Shown piece after piece: positions 32,401 to 41,200 of a stretch of DNA of 64,000 nucleotides. Source of the stretch: Andrena cerasifolii (taxonomy: Eukaryota; Arthropoda; Insecta; Hymenoptera; Andrenidae); NCBI RefSeq assembly GCF_050908995.1, contig NC_135121.1:5394001-5458000 (forward strand), read 5' to 3'. Every line of letters starts with the position of its first letter. The stretch's first letter is position 1. The notes under the pieces were generated by a model that had not been told where the DNA came from, searched no databases, and saw only the letters and a list, made by a program, of their open reading frames with translations. The position numbers and the translations under genes were made by a program.

Positions 32401-33394
32401 GCTCCACCCAATTCCTGGCAACAAAGTCCGCCGCGTAACGCAGAACGCGAACGAAACAAGTCACGACAGCCCACGGATATGGAGAGCCGCTAAGAACCTA
32501 AAAGTAGGATTTCTTGGAGGGGATAGGGTGGAGCGAGCGGGCGAGTCCCCTTGCCCCTGTGACATTTCAGCCTGTGGGTAGTCGGTCTTCTTCTCATCTC
32601 GCAATAGAAAATGCGTCCCCTTTTTGTGATTACGGTGGACGCGATTTCGCGCGAAATCCCGCGATGTCGTAGACTTCAATGATCCATCGATCACGCAGAC
32701 GGACAACACTTCAAGCACGTCCTATGGCATAAAGGTCGACCTCTTACTCCATTATTTAGCATGAAATGACCTTGTACTATATATATATATAGTCCTTGAA
32801 ATTGTCTAAACATGCGCTATTCTATTAGGGATAGAAAAGTGTAGCATGCTATTTAAAAAAAAAAAATGACCTTGAACCCTCCTAGAACCCTCCACTTATA
32901 AAGGAATTATTACTGGTGTGTTATTGGCCCGACGGAATGGTAAAACTTCTATAAATAAAGTTTTTTCGTATCTCTAAAAGTAACGGAGATATTCAGGTGG
33001 ACACAGTTGTTGGAAGATCCTGTATAATGGCTTTAATTTATTGTCCGTATTTCTAAATCTCTATTATGATATAAATTATACATAAAGTAAGAGATTACCT
33101 GCTGCAAAAGGTTCGTGTCCAGCTCCACCGCCGCATATAACGGATGCCTTATTCTTTCGAGCTTCAAGCTAAATTACAATATATTTTGATACATTTACAT
33201 GAATACAAACAGTACGTTGAAATGATTTTAAAGTCCTCTATGAAATAAAAAACAAATTAATAAAATTATATACATACGTTTGGAATTAGAACGACTTTAT
33301 GGGCTGGTTGATACTCGAGTTGTGGATAAGCATAGCATAAGCCAAATAGAGTCTCCGTAACAGCGTTGTCAATAGAATTAATTAAGCTCTTCAT
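20472..33394 (-). CDS. TKFC: Triokinase/FMN cyclase (dihydroxyacetone kinase), complete
   Basis: Ten exons on the minus strand: 33394-33278, 33168-33099, 30971-30861, 29398-29310, 27923-27707, 25784-25539, 24894-24481, 23306-23053, 21769-21642 and 20592-20472. All introns are GT-AG and phases agree, giving 588 residues (human TKFC 575). The enzyme phosphorylates dihydroxyacetone and glyceraldehyde in the cytosol, and the animal form can also cyclise FAD-derived FMN. The N-terminal DhaK domain has the glycine-rich CGGGAGHEPFA and the substrate-binding histidine in GMGIHGEAG. The C-terminal DhaL domain has the ATP/Mg aspartates in CGDGDCGST, MGGTSGALY and NPGDRSM, and ends in GRASYV. The start is the ATG before KSLINSIDNAV, which aligns with the family start. 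The frame stays open 40 codons upstream without another ATG. No disabling mutation was seen, so it looks functional. Introns hold many MITEs. Confidence 0.95.
20800..21500. repeat. Cluster of MITE-like fragments in the last TKFC intron
   Basis: 21104-21180 (GCAGCGTTGCCGGGAG, GTAGGGGGCTCCTGTCATCACGG) matches both arms of the palindrome at 22220-22412. 21300-21400 (CGCTGTGGCGCCAAACTAATCGACGCCAAGG) matches 54990-55020. A C run sits at 21266-21281. GC content is well above that of the flanking intron. Confidence 0.55.
22220..22412. repeat. Palindromic MITE
   Basis: GCAGCGTTACCAAAAGTAGG and the following 40 bases (22223-22280) are the reverse complement of 22350-22412. One arm type also occurs at 21104-21180, so at least one further copy is nearby. 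It lies in the TKFC intron between exons 8 and 9. Confidence 0.7.
22840..23029. repeat. piggyBac-type MITE A (TTAA flanked)
   Basis: TTAA at 22840 is followed by CCCTTTCGGGACTAGCG. The right end reads CGCTAGTCGCGAAAGGG followed by ATAA, a one-base change from TTAA. Inner repeats (GGATATAACCGGC, GGATGTAAGCGGC) continue the inversion. It lies 24 bases from the end of TKFC exon 8, near the splice donor, without touching it. Confidence 0.75.
23636..24244. repeat. piggyBac-type MITE B (TTAA flanked)
   Basis: TTAA at 23636-23639 followed by CAGTTTGAACAGCGTCGGTG, and CCACACCGCTCAAAGTG followed by TTAA at 24241-24244. The ends are imperfect inverted repeats. About 600 bp, noncoding, in TKFC intron 7. 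Confidence 0.65.
25015..25252. repeat. Diverged palindromic MITE, family M1
   Basis: Starts CCCTGATAACC and ends TCTGCTGCCCAGATCTGGCTACC. It has shorter, more diverged arms than the copies at 6266 and 18959 but shares many blocks (TCTGACGTCAGAACC, CAGACATCAGGCACTG). Lies in TKFC intron 6. Confidence 0.75.
25940..27700. other. TKFC intron 5 filler, GC-rich repeats
   Basis: Holds the repeat copy at 26430-26530, the repeat block at 26560-27115, and open frames without any domain. No host exon is missing here because the flanking exon phases join correctly. Confidence 0.5.
26560..27115. repeat. Repeat block with units starting CCGTTACGCACTTGCGACAAG
   Basis: Units beginning near 26602, 26770 and 27003 share GTTRCGCACTTGCGACAAGTTG and CGACGACCACNAGG followed by a TACGGAAATATA-like stretch. 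26795-26860 and 26898-26964 are long inverted repeats around a short loop. The block ends GGTCGCGCGTAACGGGGCTA, which is inverted to its start, and TAGCCCCGTTACGCAGTTGC also occurs near 5957. Probably nested copies of one foldback family. Confidence 0.6.
28143..28662 (+). repeat. Tandem pair of LINE/SINE 3' ends with poly(A)
   Basis: Two head-to-tail copies of about 260 bp (28143-28408 and 28409-28662) each contain GGGGGCAAGCGG, GTATCGCTAGTTTGCTCCCGC, GTGGAGTTTTAGTGGGTGC and AAGCCCCACATAA. Each ends GTATCCGTTAGGGATTTCTCC plus A runs of 11-13. The flanks TTAGGTCTAGGTTAGG (28131-28146) and TTAGGTCTGGGTTAGG (28666-28681) differ by one base and look like a target-site duplication. The layout suits the 3' ends of an R1-like LINE or a dimeric SINE. 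The short open frames are artefacts. Confidence 0.7.
29427..29635. repeat. hAT-type MITE
   Basis: Starts CAGTGGTTCCCAACC and ends GGTTGAGAAACACTG. The flanks TATTGAGC and TAATAAGC agree in 6 of 8 bases. It is 209 bp and noncoding, and lies just upstream of exon 4 in TKFC intron 3. Confidence 0.75.
29733..30074. repeat. Palindromic MITE family M1, copy 3 (left arm internally deleted)
   Basis: Begins CCCTGATAACCAGATCTG, then jumps directly to CATTTGGCTGCG, so about 35 bases of the left arm are missing. The right arm is complete and ends TCTGGCTATCAGGG. It is nearly identical to copy 2, including its small internal duplication. Confidence 0.85.
30099..30381. repeat. hAT-type MITE with perfect 8-bp target duplication
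   Basis: Starts CAGTGTTTCTCAACG and ends GGTTGGGAAACTCTG. TTGTAAAT flanks it exactly on both sides (30091-30098 and 30382-30389). It sits only 17 bases after MITE M1 copy 3. Related in ends to the element at 29427-29635. Confidence 0.9.
31297..32005. repeat. MITE-like element with about 80-bp terminal inverted repeats
   Basis: TACTTCCGAATGCC, CAGTGGCCGATCGA and the G-rich GGGGGGGAGGGTGGGG at the left are matched in inverse at 31925-32005. The middle includes TAGTCAATACTCTAGGGGGG, a stretch shared with 5646-5667. Noncoding. Confidence 0.7.
32170..32730. repeat. GC-rich foldback in TKFC intron 2
   Basis: About 32320-32430 (TGCGAGATGAGAAGAAGACC, CTGAAATGTCACAGGGACAAG) is the reverse complement of about 32515-32610. 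Its left part (CTCGCTCTCGCCTTCCGCAAG, GAAAGAAGCGCGAAACGA) is related to 41906-42260 and 4655-4700. Open frames on both strands come from the inverted structure. Confidence 0.65.
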
Positions 33395-33517
33395 AGTTTT
33401 CGGGAGAACTTTTGTAGAACTTTCAATCAAATGAATGGAGTATTCCGCGAAAGCGTCGTTCGGCGTACTGTGAATAGGAAATTCGGAAACTAGTATCTGC
33501 CCGAAGGTTATAGGTTA

Positions 33518-34725
33518 TCGTGAGCACTAAAGTGTCGTAATAACAATGATAAGGAACCGTAACAGCACGATTGTGAATGAATTACGACGATTTGTAGCAT
33601 CCGTTATGCTGTCACAATGACGTAGAATGTTATACGACATACAGTAACGCTTAGAAATACTTAATTAGATGCGATTTGTACGCCGAATATAAGGGGAAAT
33701 ACATTCTTCTACATTTCTGTGGAATTGTGGACTAATTTTGATGTTCCCATGTTTCCCAATAGACGTTGTCCAATTTTGATGTTTTTATTTATTTATTTAT
33801 TTATTTAATACACAGGATAAGTCTTAAAAGTGTGCATACAATTGTGAGGAACATTAATTTATTCCCTAGTAAACACGAGGAAATTTATTTCGGTACAAAG
33901 ATACGTTTCACTTGTTCGCTTGATCATCACATTAGTCTCTCTCTATGTAGTAAGAATAAAGGTACGTCTACATGACGACACTTTTGTGGCTAGATCAAGT
34001 GTATACGACACTCAGTTGCAGCTAGAGCAAGCTAGAACTAGACTGAGGACAGTGCAACTATACTGCATTCCATTTAAGAGTAGACTCGTTCCGCGTAGGG
34101 AGATAGAAACCGGCAAGGAAAGCAAATCCCTAGGATCTACGTGTACATCGGCCTAGAATCTATCCGTTAGATCCGTAAGCGCTGCGCAGATCTGTTGCAA
34201 GTTGGTAGGGGCGTAGGTCTACGTTTAGATGAAATGCTATATAGCTCTAGCTACACCAGTCTTGGACCATTTCGTTGCCATCTTGAATATTCGTATATAC
34301 CATTGAGCTCTATACTAACTCTAGAGTGAACGTCAGTGAGAAGAAGTAGAGGCGACAGCAGTCCGGCAGAAATCGAAGATATTGTGTCACTTTATCTGTC
34401 TTCTTTCTACTATCCCTCCCTGTTTCAATGGCATGCACTATACATCTGTAGTCTGTAGTAAAACAGAGAAAGCATTCCACAATATTTATCTTCCTTGGTC
34501 CGACCGCCATTGCTCTGCCTAATAGTATATATTATGTGCAGTGCGTTAAGCTACAAATTATACAATAAGTGTGTAATGTTTAGGTAGTGATTTTGATAAT
34601 AATTTTTTTTAAAGTGAGTATAGTTTGGTTACAATATTATTTTTAATCACATGATATTATAAGGTTTAGAAGAAAATTATAGAATTTTCTTTAGCATAAA
34701 TTTTAAATAAACTTTAATTTTTATA
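33518..34725. other. Region upstream of TKFC, no gene recognised
   Basis: Probably holds the TKFC promoter but no clear core elements are seen. 33785-33808 is an (ATTT)n microsatellite. 33960-34520 is a more GC-rich block (starting near GGTACGTCTACATGACG) that resembles an inserted element but has no visible partner end. Confidence 0.45.
33785..33808. repeat. (TTTA)n microsatellite
   Basis: Six tandem TTTA units followed by AATAC. Simple repeat. Confidence 0.9.
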
Positions 34726-34733
34726 ACCTAAAC

Positions 34734-35076
34734 TAAAGTGACTAGATATTTTCTGTCCCAATGCGGGAGAAGCAAGCAAGCAAAAAAAAGGGGGTTTACA
34801 GATCCGTGAGGAGATCTTTTCCGTAGTTTATTAAAGCATTTACAATATATTTAACAATACATACTTGTGATTATAAAGTGATACATTGAAACGAAATTAA
34901 AAATTTTTCTTTTTTCACAACAAAGAAAAGTAGAGGAAACAGTAACTTTATGCCACTGCGAAAATGTAAAATGTTATATATCCAATCTGGGACACTTTGC
35001 GAGACACTTTTCAATGCGGGACAAAAGGCTCAAATCCGGAACTGTCCAGCACAATGCGGGATGTCTGGTTACTTTA
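34734..35076. repeat. hAT-type MITE, 343 bp, perfect 8-bp target duplication
   Basis: Ends TAAAGTGACTAGA and TCTGGTTACTTTA are inverted repeats. ACCTAAAC flanks both sides exactly (34726-34733 and 35077-35084). The interior has repeated GCGGGA/TCCCGC motifs (CCAATGCGGG, AATGCGGGATG). A fragment of the same family is at 276-383. Confidence 0.9.
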
Positions 35077-35084
35077 ACCTAAAC

Positions 35085-35744
35085 ATATTTACATGCCAAT
35101 TCCTTCTATGTTGCATGAATTAAATAAGACATGGCAAATAGAAGATAAATCTTTTGCGCCAAAAAAAAAGAAATAAGCAAGTTATCTGCTGCAGATATTA
35201 TTAATGTTGTAAAAAATATTGAGGTTCCTACAAGTTATTGGTTTGTAAACATTAATGGCAGCCATGTGAGGTGACATGTTGGGTTAATGATTTGTCGTAT
35301 ATTTTAAGACGTGCTATTGTTACAACAAATATGTAAGTACAGGTAGATAAGTAGAATCGATTAAAATAACAATATTATTTAACATATATCTATATTTACA
35401 CTATAATTACCCGACTGCGGCACGCAAAGGAGGGTATTGTCTTTATGTATATTACAATGTTATTAATATGTATTGTATAAATAAATATTATATATTATCA
35501 TACCTTTCAATATTGTTACTTCTTTTTCTCTCCAGCAATATACATACCCAGACGGCACACGGCATCTTAAAGATGTTCATTTTCAAGATTAATTTACTTG
35601 CATAGTAATGCAATTACCGTACATTTGTTTGAAAATGTTTAAGGAATGAGTCTAGAGATGGAATGATTATATTCTGGAGAATATTTCGCGTCAATGCACA
35701 CTTTTTATAAACAATTAATACTCGATATATACTTATAAATTAAA
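35085..35744. other. AT-rich spacer, nothing recognised
   Basis: No open frame of note, no repeat shared with other parts of the window. Confidence 0.5.
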
Positions 35745-35763
35745 ACTATTTATAAATGAGTGT

Positions 35764-35841
35764 GTTGGGTAAGTGTGAATAGCAGTTACTTCGTAAACGG
35801 AAAGTTTGGGTTCGATTCTTGTCACCGACGAATTTTTTTTT
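35764..35841 (+). repeat. tRNA-like sequence (pol III B box), tRNA pseudogene or SINE head
   Basis: A perfect B box, GGTTCGATTC (35809-35818), is followed by TTGTCACCGACGA and a T run of 9, a pol III stop. GGGTAAGTGTGAATAGCAG upstream fits a degraded A box and D arm at the right distance (about 40 bases). The acceptor and anticodon stems do not pair well, so a working tRNA gene is unlikely. Confidence 0.4.
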
Positions 35842-36299
35842 GAGGAAAGATATCTTAACGGGTTGTACCTAGTCAGGAGGTCGAAAAGAGGCGAATGTTT
35901 GTGATTTTTTTTAAATCGAGGAGATATATATTTTAACAGAACTTTTTGCACATAAAAGAGCAACATTTAAAGAACATTTGGTAATTTTTTTGTACAAAAA
36001 TATTTACGATTATAATAAAATTACAACCGATATCCAAGAAGCCTTTTTAAAAAGTTGTTTTGGGGTGAACACTGCCATTCGGGACCAGATTATGTAAAAT
36101 AAAAAAACAAAAAAAATTCGTTAGTATATTGATGTATCCTCTGATTGACGGAGGGAATTTCCGAAATATTAATTTAAAACAAAATAGCGGCTATTTAAAG
36201 TTGAAGTCCTGATTTTTTGGCACGTTTTTTGTCAGTCCGAGAGGACCCTACCCATAGATTAATAGTGTGTTTGGTGCCGGAGGTAATGCCCCATGTTGA

Positions 36300-36745
36300 G
36301 GTTGAGGTTGGCTGGTGGGTGGCTGCGTAGTACACCAGGGCTGGGCAACCCGCGGGCCGCAGGCGGCCCCTTCTCTGACATGCCTGTTCTGCTGAGCCGT
36401 ACGAAAATGCCCCCCCCCCCATATCTATTTGATTCCTACACTCTACACAGCCACACAGAGCTCTCGCTCCTACATAGTTGACAGTGTTGATGGTGAGGGA
36501 ACTGGCTGACTGGTAATAGCAGGAAGCGGCTGGCTTAAGCTACATTGATGGAGGGGAAACACCTACAGGAAGCGATGATAATGTGTGCATGAACTGACGC
36601 CAGTGCGAAGCCAGCCAAATGGCGACAACGCGGAGAGCGGATGTGACGTCACGGGTGTACCGACGCCAGCGCCAAGCCAAGCGAAATGATGCCACGGACG
36701 CGTAAGGTACTACTACTGTGCTTATGCTGACGCCACATGAGACGC
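36300..36745. repeat. Fragments of hAT-type and F1 foldback repeats
   Basis: CAGGGCTGGGCAACCCGCGG at 36336 resembles the left end of the hAT MITE at 37762 without a right partner. 36590-36705 (ACGCCAGTGCGAAGCCAGCC, GACGTCACGGGTG, ACGCCAGCGCCAAGCCAAGCG) shares blocks with foldback family F1. No gene. Confidence 0.5.
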
Positions 36746-36945
36746 AGTGAACGTGAACATTTTTATAGTTTTTCATTCTGTGAAGTGTAATTGAAGTTAC
36801 AATATGAATAACGAATCAAGACAAATACTTAATACTTTTGCATCAATAGAATTGTAGAATTGATATTTCTTATACATACTACGCATTATATTGATGTATC
36901 GTTATGATATTAGAAATGTACTAATAATGGATATTTTATACATAG

Positions 36946-37014
36946 GCAGTGATGGCAGCATTGCTGGACATAGCAGTGGAGCTTTTATAAACTCAGATGT
37001 AGAGACTGATTCAA
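36946..37014 (+). CDS. Orphan candidate exon (69 nt)
   Basis: A 69-nt segment bounded by ATAG and by GTAAGA, open in phase 1 at both ends, reads SDGSIAGHSSGAFINSDV then ETDS. The composition (Ser, Gly, acidic) and good splice sites look like a real cassette exon of a cytoplasmic or disordered protein part. It lies between TKFC and PPIL1, both on the other strand, and its partner exons were not found. It enters in the same phase as the post-TM exon of the sidestep-like gene, but it is 24 kb past that gene's stop codon. Could be chance. Confidence 0.35.
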
Positions 37015-37753
37015 GTAAGATACATTTTTAATTTATTAGTGACTGAAATTATAGAATTATAAACGGAACGTTTGGCGGATGCAAATCGTGAATTTTCGTA
37101 GAAGATGCTCATCGATTAAAGAATATAATTTTAAAGGTGAAATGCCAATGCTTAAGGGATAATGTGTAAGGTAAGATAGTTACGCCACTCACTGATTAAA
37201 CTTTCAACACTGCTATTGACACTTTAAAGTCTTACTGTTACTAATGATCTTACTGAGTTCCGGCTGACTGGTACGGCCCTTGTTATAGGGACTACGTCCA
37301 TCCCTTCTCTAGGATTGTCTCCTGATAAATTGAACAGTGGTAGACTTTTAGGTAAATTCGGTAAAGAATAGTTTACAATATTATTTGGTGTAATAGTTTT
37401 CATACATTTAATCTACTAGCGATCTAAGTAAAATACAGAGAATCATTATTTTATTCGATTTGCACGTTTTGATGTGACGGTGATCTTCTGGCGTTGAGCA
37501 GGGGAGTATATCCGTGAGGGTGTCAGCTTAGCTGGTAGATAGGGCCCCTTCCTCGATAATGGAAGTCGGCTGGTCTCGGTTGGGTCTTCCTGATATGGAG
37601 TACGGCTGGCTGTCAGTCACCTTCTATATCAGCTGTTCACCTGCTCGCTGTTGTTGACCGTAGAATCCATTCTCGATCTCTTCTTATGGCTTACAGTAGT
37701 GGTGATAGTTCTTTATAGTCTGTTTTACATGTTTTACTTATGAGGTATTAAAC
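37015..37753. other. Intergenic spacer, nothing recognised
   Basis: AT-rich first half, a moderately GC-rich second half (37480-37680), no domain-bearing open frame and no shared repeat. Confidence 0.45.
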
Positions 37754-37761
37754 CTCTAGAG

Positions 37762-37997
37762 CAGGGTTGACTAACTAGTGGCCCGCGAGCCACCGGGGGC
37801 AACACCGCCTTGCTGCCACGCTGAAAGGCCCCCTCCATATCTAACAGACTCTGACGATCGCAGTCGAAAAGAGAAGGAAAGATGGAGGAATTCAACTGCA
37901 ATCGTCAGAGTCTGGTAGGTATGGAGGGGGCTGTTTAGCATGGCAGCAAGGCGGAGGTGCTCCCGGTGGCTCGCGGGCTACCAGTTAGTCAACCCTA
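37762..37997. repeat. Palindromic hAT-type MITE
   Basis: CAGGGTTGACTAACTAGTGG and its reverse complement at the right (CCAGTTAGTCAACCCTA) bound 236 bp whose halves pair almost fully (GACTCTGACGATCGCAGT near the centre). The flanks CTCTAGAG and CTCTAGTG agree in 7 of 8 bases. Confidence 0.85.
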
Positions 37998-38177
37998 CTC
38001 TAGTGTACGAAATTCTAAGGTTAAATAATTCAGAAAAGTTGAGCTAACGTTAAGTTTTATTCAGTCTAAGTCGCGGGACGTGGCAATGCAAGTAATTAAA
38101 CATGCATATATTACAGTAAGTTACACTGCAGCACACTAAAATACAAATAAAAAACATATAAGTAATAGTCAGTTTTC

Positions 38178-38183
38178 TTTATT
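38178..38183 (-). terminator. Probable PPIL1 polyadenylation signal
   Basis: AATAAA on the minus strand, 32 bases after the PPIL1 stop codon. Confidence 0.55.
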
Positions 38184-38214
38184 TTTAATACAGATAATAA
38201 GGGTTTTTATTTTA

Positions 38215-41200
38215 TTAGGCATTCCTTACAGATCCTTTCACAATTTTTATATCGTCAACAGGTCTGTCGTTCTTGTCGGTCTCAACTAAACCAATTCTCT
38301 TCACTATTGTCATACCAGTATGAACTCTACCTGTTAACAAAAGAATAGTATGACAAATTTCTGCTTTACATAACATTCATCTATACTAAACCTGTTGTTA
38401 CACATATTGAAAATATACTGTTATGATGGTAATAGGATAATGTTATGAACTTTTAGATTATCGTACTAGATAAATGTACTCCGAGTTCATTTAATTCCTG
38501 CTAGCTAACCGCACTTATCTAGGGAAAGAACCGGCCCATCCTAGGCGCTCCGTATGCATGTGTCATCTCCCTTGCACAGCGTGCTCCCGGTTCCGTCAAT
38601 GTGTAAGTGTGTAAGTGTACGTAGATGAATAAATGTTTGACCAAGAATTAACTATATTATGAGAATATAAATACTAGGAATACTATGAGAAGTCGATCTT
38701 GACGCTTTGAAGAAAGGAAACCTACTTTATAAATGTGGTAACAAATTGTGACGAATTAATTAATCAATTAATCAACACTGGATCACCTTTTTAGTTCAGA
38801 AGACAATACATTGCTTGAGCAGGGAATTAAAAAGTTACCCGAAAGGTGGGAAATAGTTGTCGCAAACGAACGGTAGTACATCATCGATTAAATGTATAAT
38901 ACCATCTGTGAGAGCCACTGAGAACGAGTGAGAAGGGGCCGCACTTTATGACTCGTTGCTATTGCATACCCTAACGGCCATTCTCAGCCATCCTCACGCG
39001 CGGGGCAGAGCATAATGGCAAAGTAGATCACCCGATTCCAAAGTTGCAACAGACCAGTCCAGAGCCAGTTTCAATTGTACAACCAGTACTGTAAATGTAA
39101 ATAAACAAAAATTGACTTACCAAATATTGTATGTTTTCCATCCAGCCATTGTGTAGGTGCCAATGTAATAAAGAATTGTGATCCGTTAGTATCTGGTCCA
39201 GAATTAGCCATCGACACTACTCCTGCACCTATACCAATTTAATGTTTTGATGTAAAATTCATAATGAATGTGAAATGCTTTTGCTGGGAGTAAATTTAGT
39301 ACACATATTCCACAGTGGTTTTGACGAATATATGGATTGTATAGAGACTCATGAAAACGAGTGCCAAGTTGAATTACGAAGGTTCCTCAGCCAAGAGAGA
39401 AGTGGTATTTATTCGAAATCAGGTATTATTACTGCACGGAAAGAAGGCCCCTGGCAGACGGTGCAGACCGCCGCTAGCTCCGCCTGAACCTCCGTCTGTG
39501 TGCATTGTAGTAAGTAGATGTGGCCGATTCCGCCAATAATAAAAATACGCGTGCTCTGGCTTTAAGAGGGTGTCCAATTAGGTGACACAAACCAATCGTC
39601 ACAGCGATGGACTGCGTGACCTGCCAGAAGCCCTCTTTCTGTGCAATAATAGTCCACAGAAGTTCCGCCCACGACAGGTGAAAACAGAAAGGTATGTATG
39701 TATAATGAGCATACCTGTGTGTTTTAGATCATCGTGTATTTCGTCATCGAAGCATTCACCATAAATAGAAACACCACCTTTCCCTGTTCCAGTAGGGTCA
39801 CCACCTATAATAATAATTAGCTATACATCAATCATTGAATGAAAATAACGACAAACTTATAAAAAGTATAAAAAGATGAATGTGTGACATGTTAATGTAA
39901 AAATATTGACTACAGTTAACTTCACGTCACACTTACAAACTAAGGTGGAGGTCAGGTATATTGGCCGCTCTGAAGTTGTTTCGCGAACAGTGATTGGGGG
40001 GACATCGGCCCCCTTCAATAAGCCTTACGCGCGTTCATGGCGTAGCGCAAGAGAGAGCGAGAACGTTAAGAACAGAAGCGCCTAGGCAGGCATGCGGCAT
40101 GGTGGGAATTACTACTCACTCGGGAAGGGGCATGGGGAAATACTCCAGGGAGGTCGATTCGGACGCGAGTACCTGCTCTGGGGAGGGGTGGGGGGGCTCG
40201 GGGAGCGGGAGTTGACAGGGGGTTGGGACTAGTGGTGGAAAATTATCGATAGTATATCGTACTAAGCATACAGACAAAGAGGAGATATAATAAGAGGCGT
40301 CACTCGACAAGGACAGAAATAATCTGGGGAAATCACTATAGGCGGGATCTCCTACCCGCGATTGGTCGCAGAATACTGGTGCAATGGGAAAGCATGTATC
40401 TGTTCTCCTACAAGCGACTGCGATCTTCGGGTTTACGCCAGACGTAGGAACCTAACGCGAGTCTGTTGAGTACCAGCCTAGGCTACGTAGCGCTAAGCTT
40501 ACCTCTAAATAGTGTGTACAAAGTTATAAATGATCTGTTTCATGCAGATCTAGAATAGATACATTTCAGACAAATTGTATGAAAAAATGGGAATCGGAAA
40601 ATGTACATAGACAGATATCTAAAGGATTACAGGAGAAACAAGAAATGAAAATTATTGTAAAGATCTTGGCTGAGACAATGGCGTATATAGATTTTTTTTT
40701 TAAACGAATTAATTTTTAGAAATTTCGCAGTTGCGTTTCCAACTGAACTGCGAAACAGATTAAAATTCAATTTCTAACTCTACACAGTCACGGAATAAAT
40801 TGTGGAGCAAGAATTTAATTATACATATTTATAATGTAACAATATAATAACACGGTACCTTGTATCATAAAATCTCTAATGATCCTATGAAACTTCGTTC
40901 CATTGTAGTATCCACGCCTTGAAAGTTCAGCAAAATTCCGGCATGTGATTGGTACGTGCTTCCAATAAAGTTCAATGACTATCTCGCCCATTCTGCAAAA
41001 ATTGCAATAAAATGAGTTTATTAAAATGCTTTCTAAAATGCTAGAAATGGTGCACAATACATTTCGAAGGCAACTTTGACAATACTTCTGCAGTATAAGT
41101 GCAACACAAACTTTCACCTAATTACATGTAGTATATTCCGCACTGAACCAGTCACTTTATTACGGTCGAGGTCTAGAATTCTGGCGAAACTAAAAAATGA

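Noticed and set aside
40859..41117. PPIL1 starting at the ATG of MGEIVIELYW in exon 2
   Set aside because: An AG acceptor lies just before it, and a phase-matched upstream exon with the conserved WQPP lead exists at 54617-54687.
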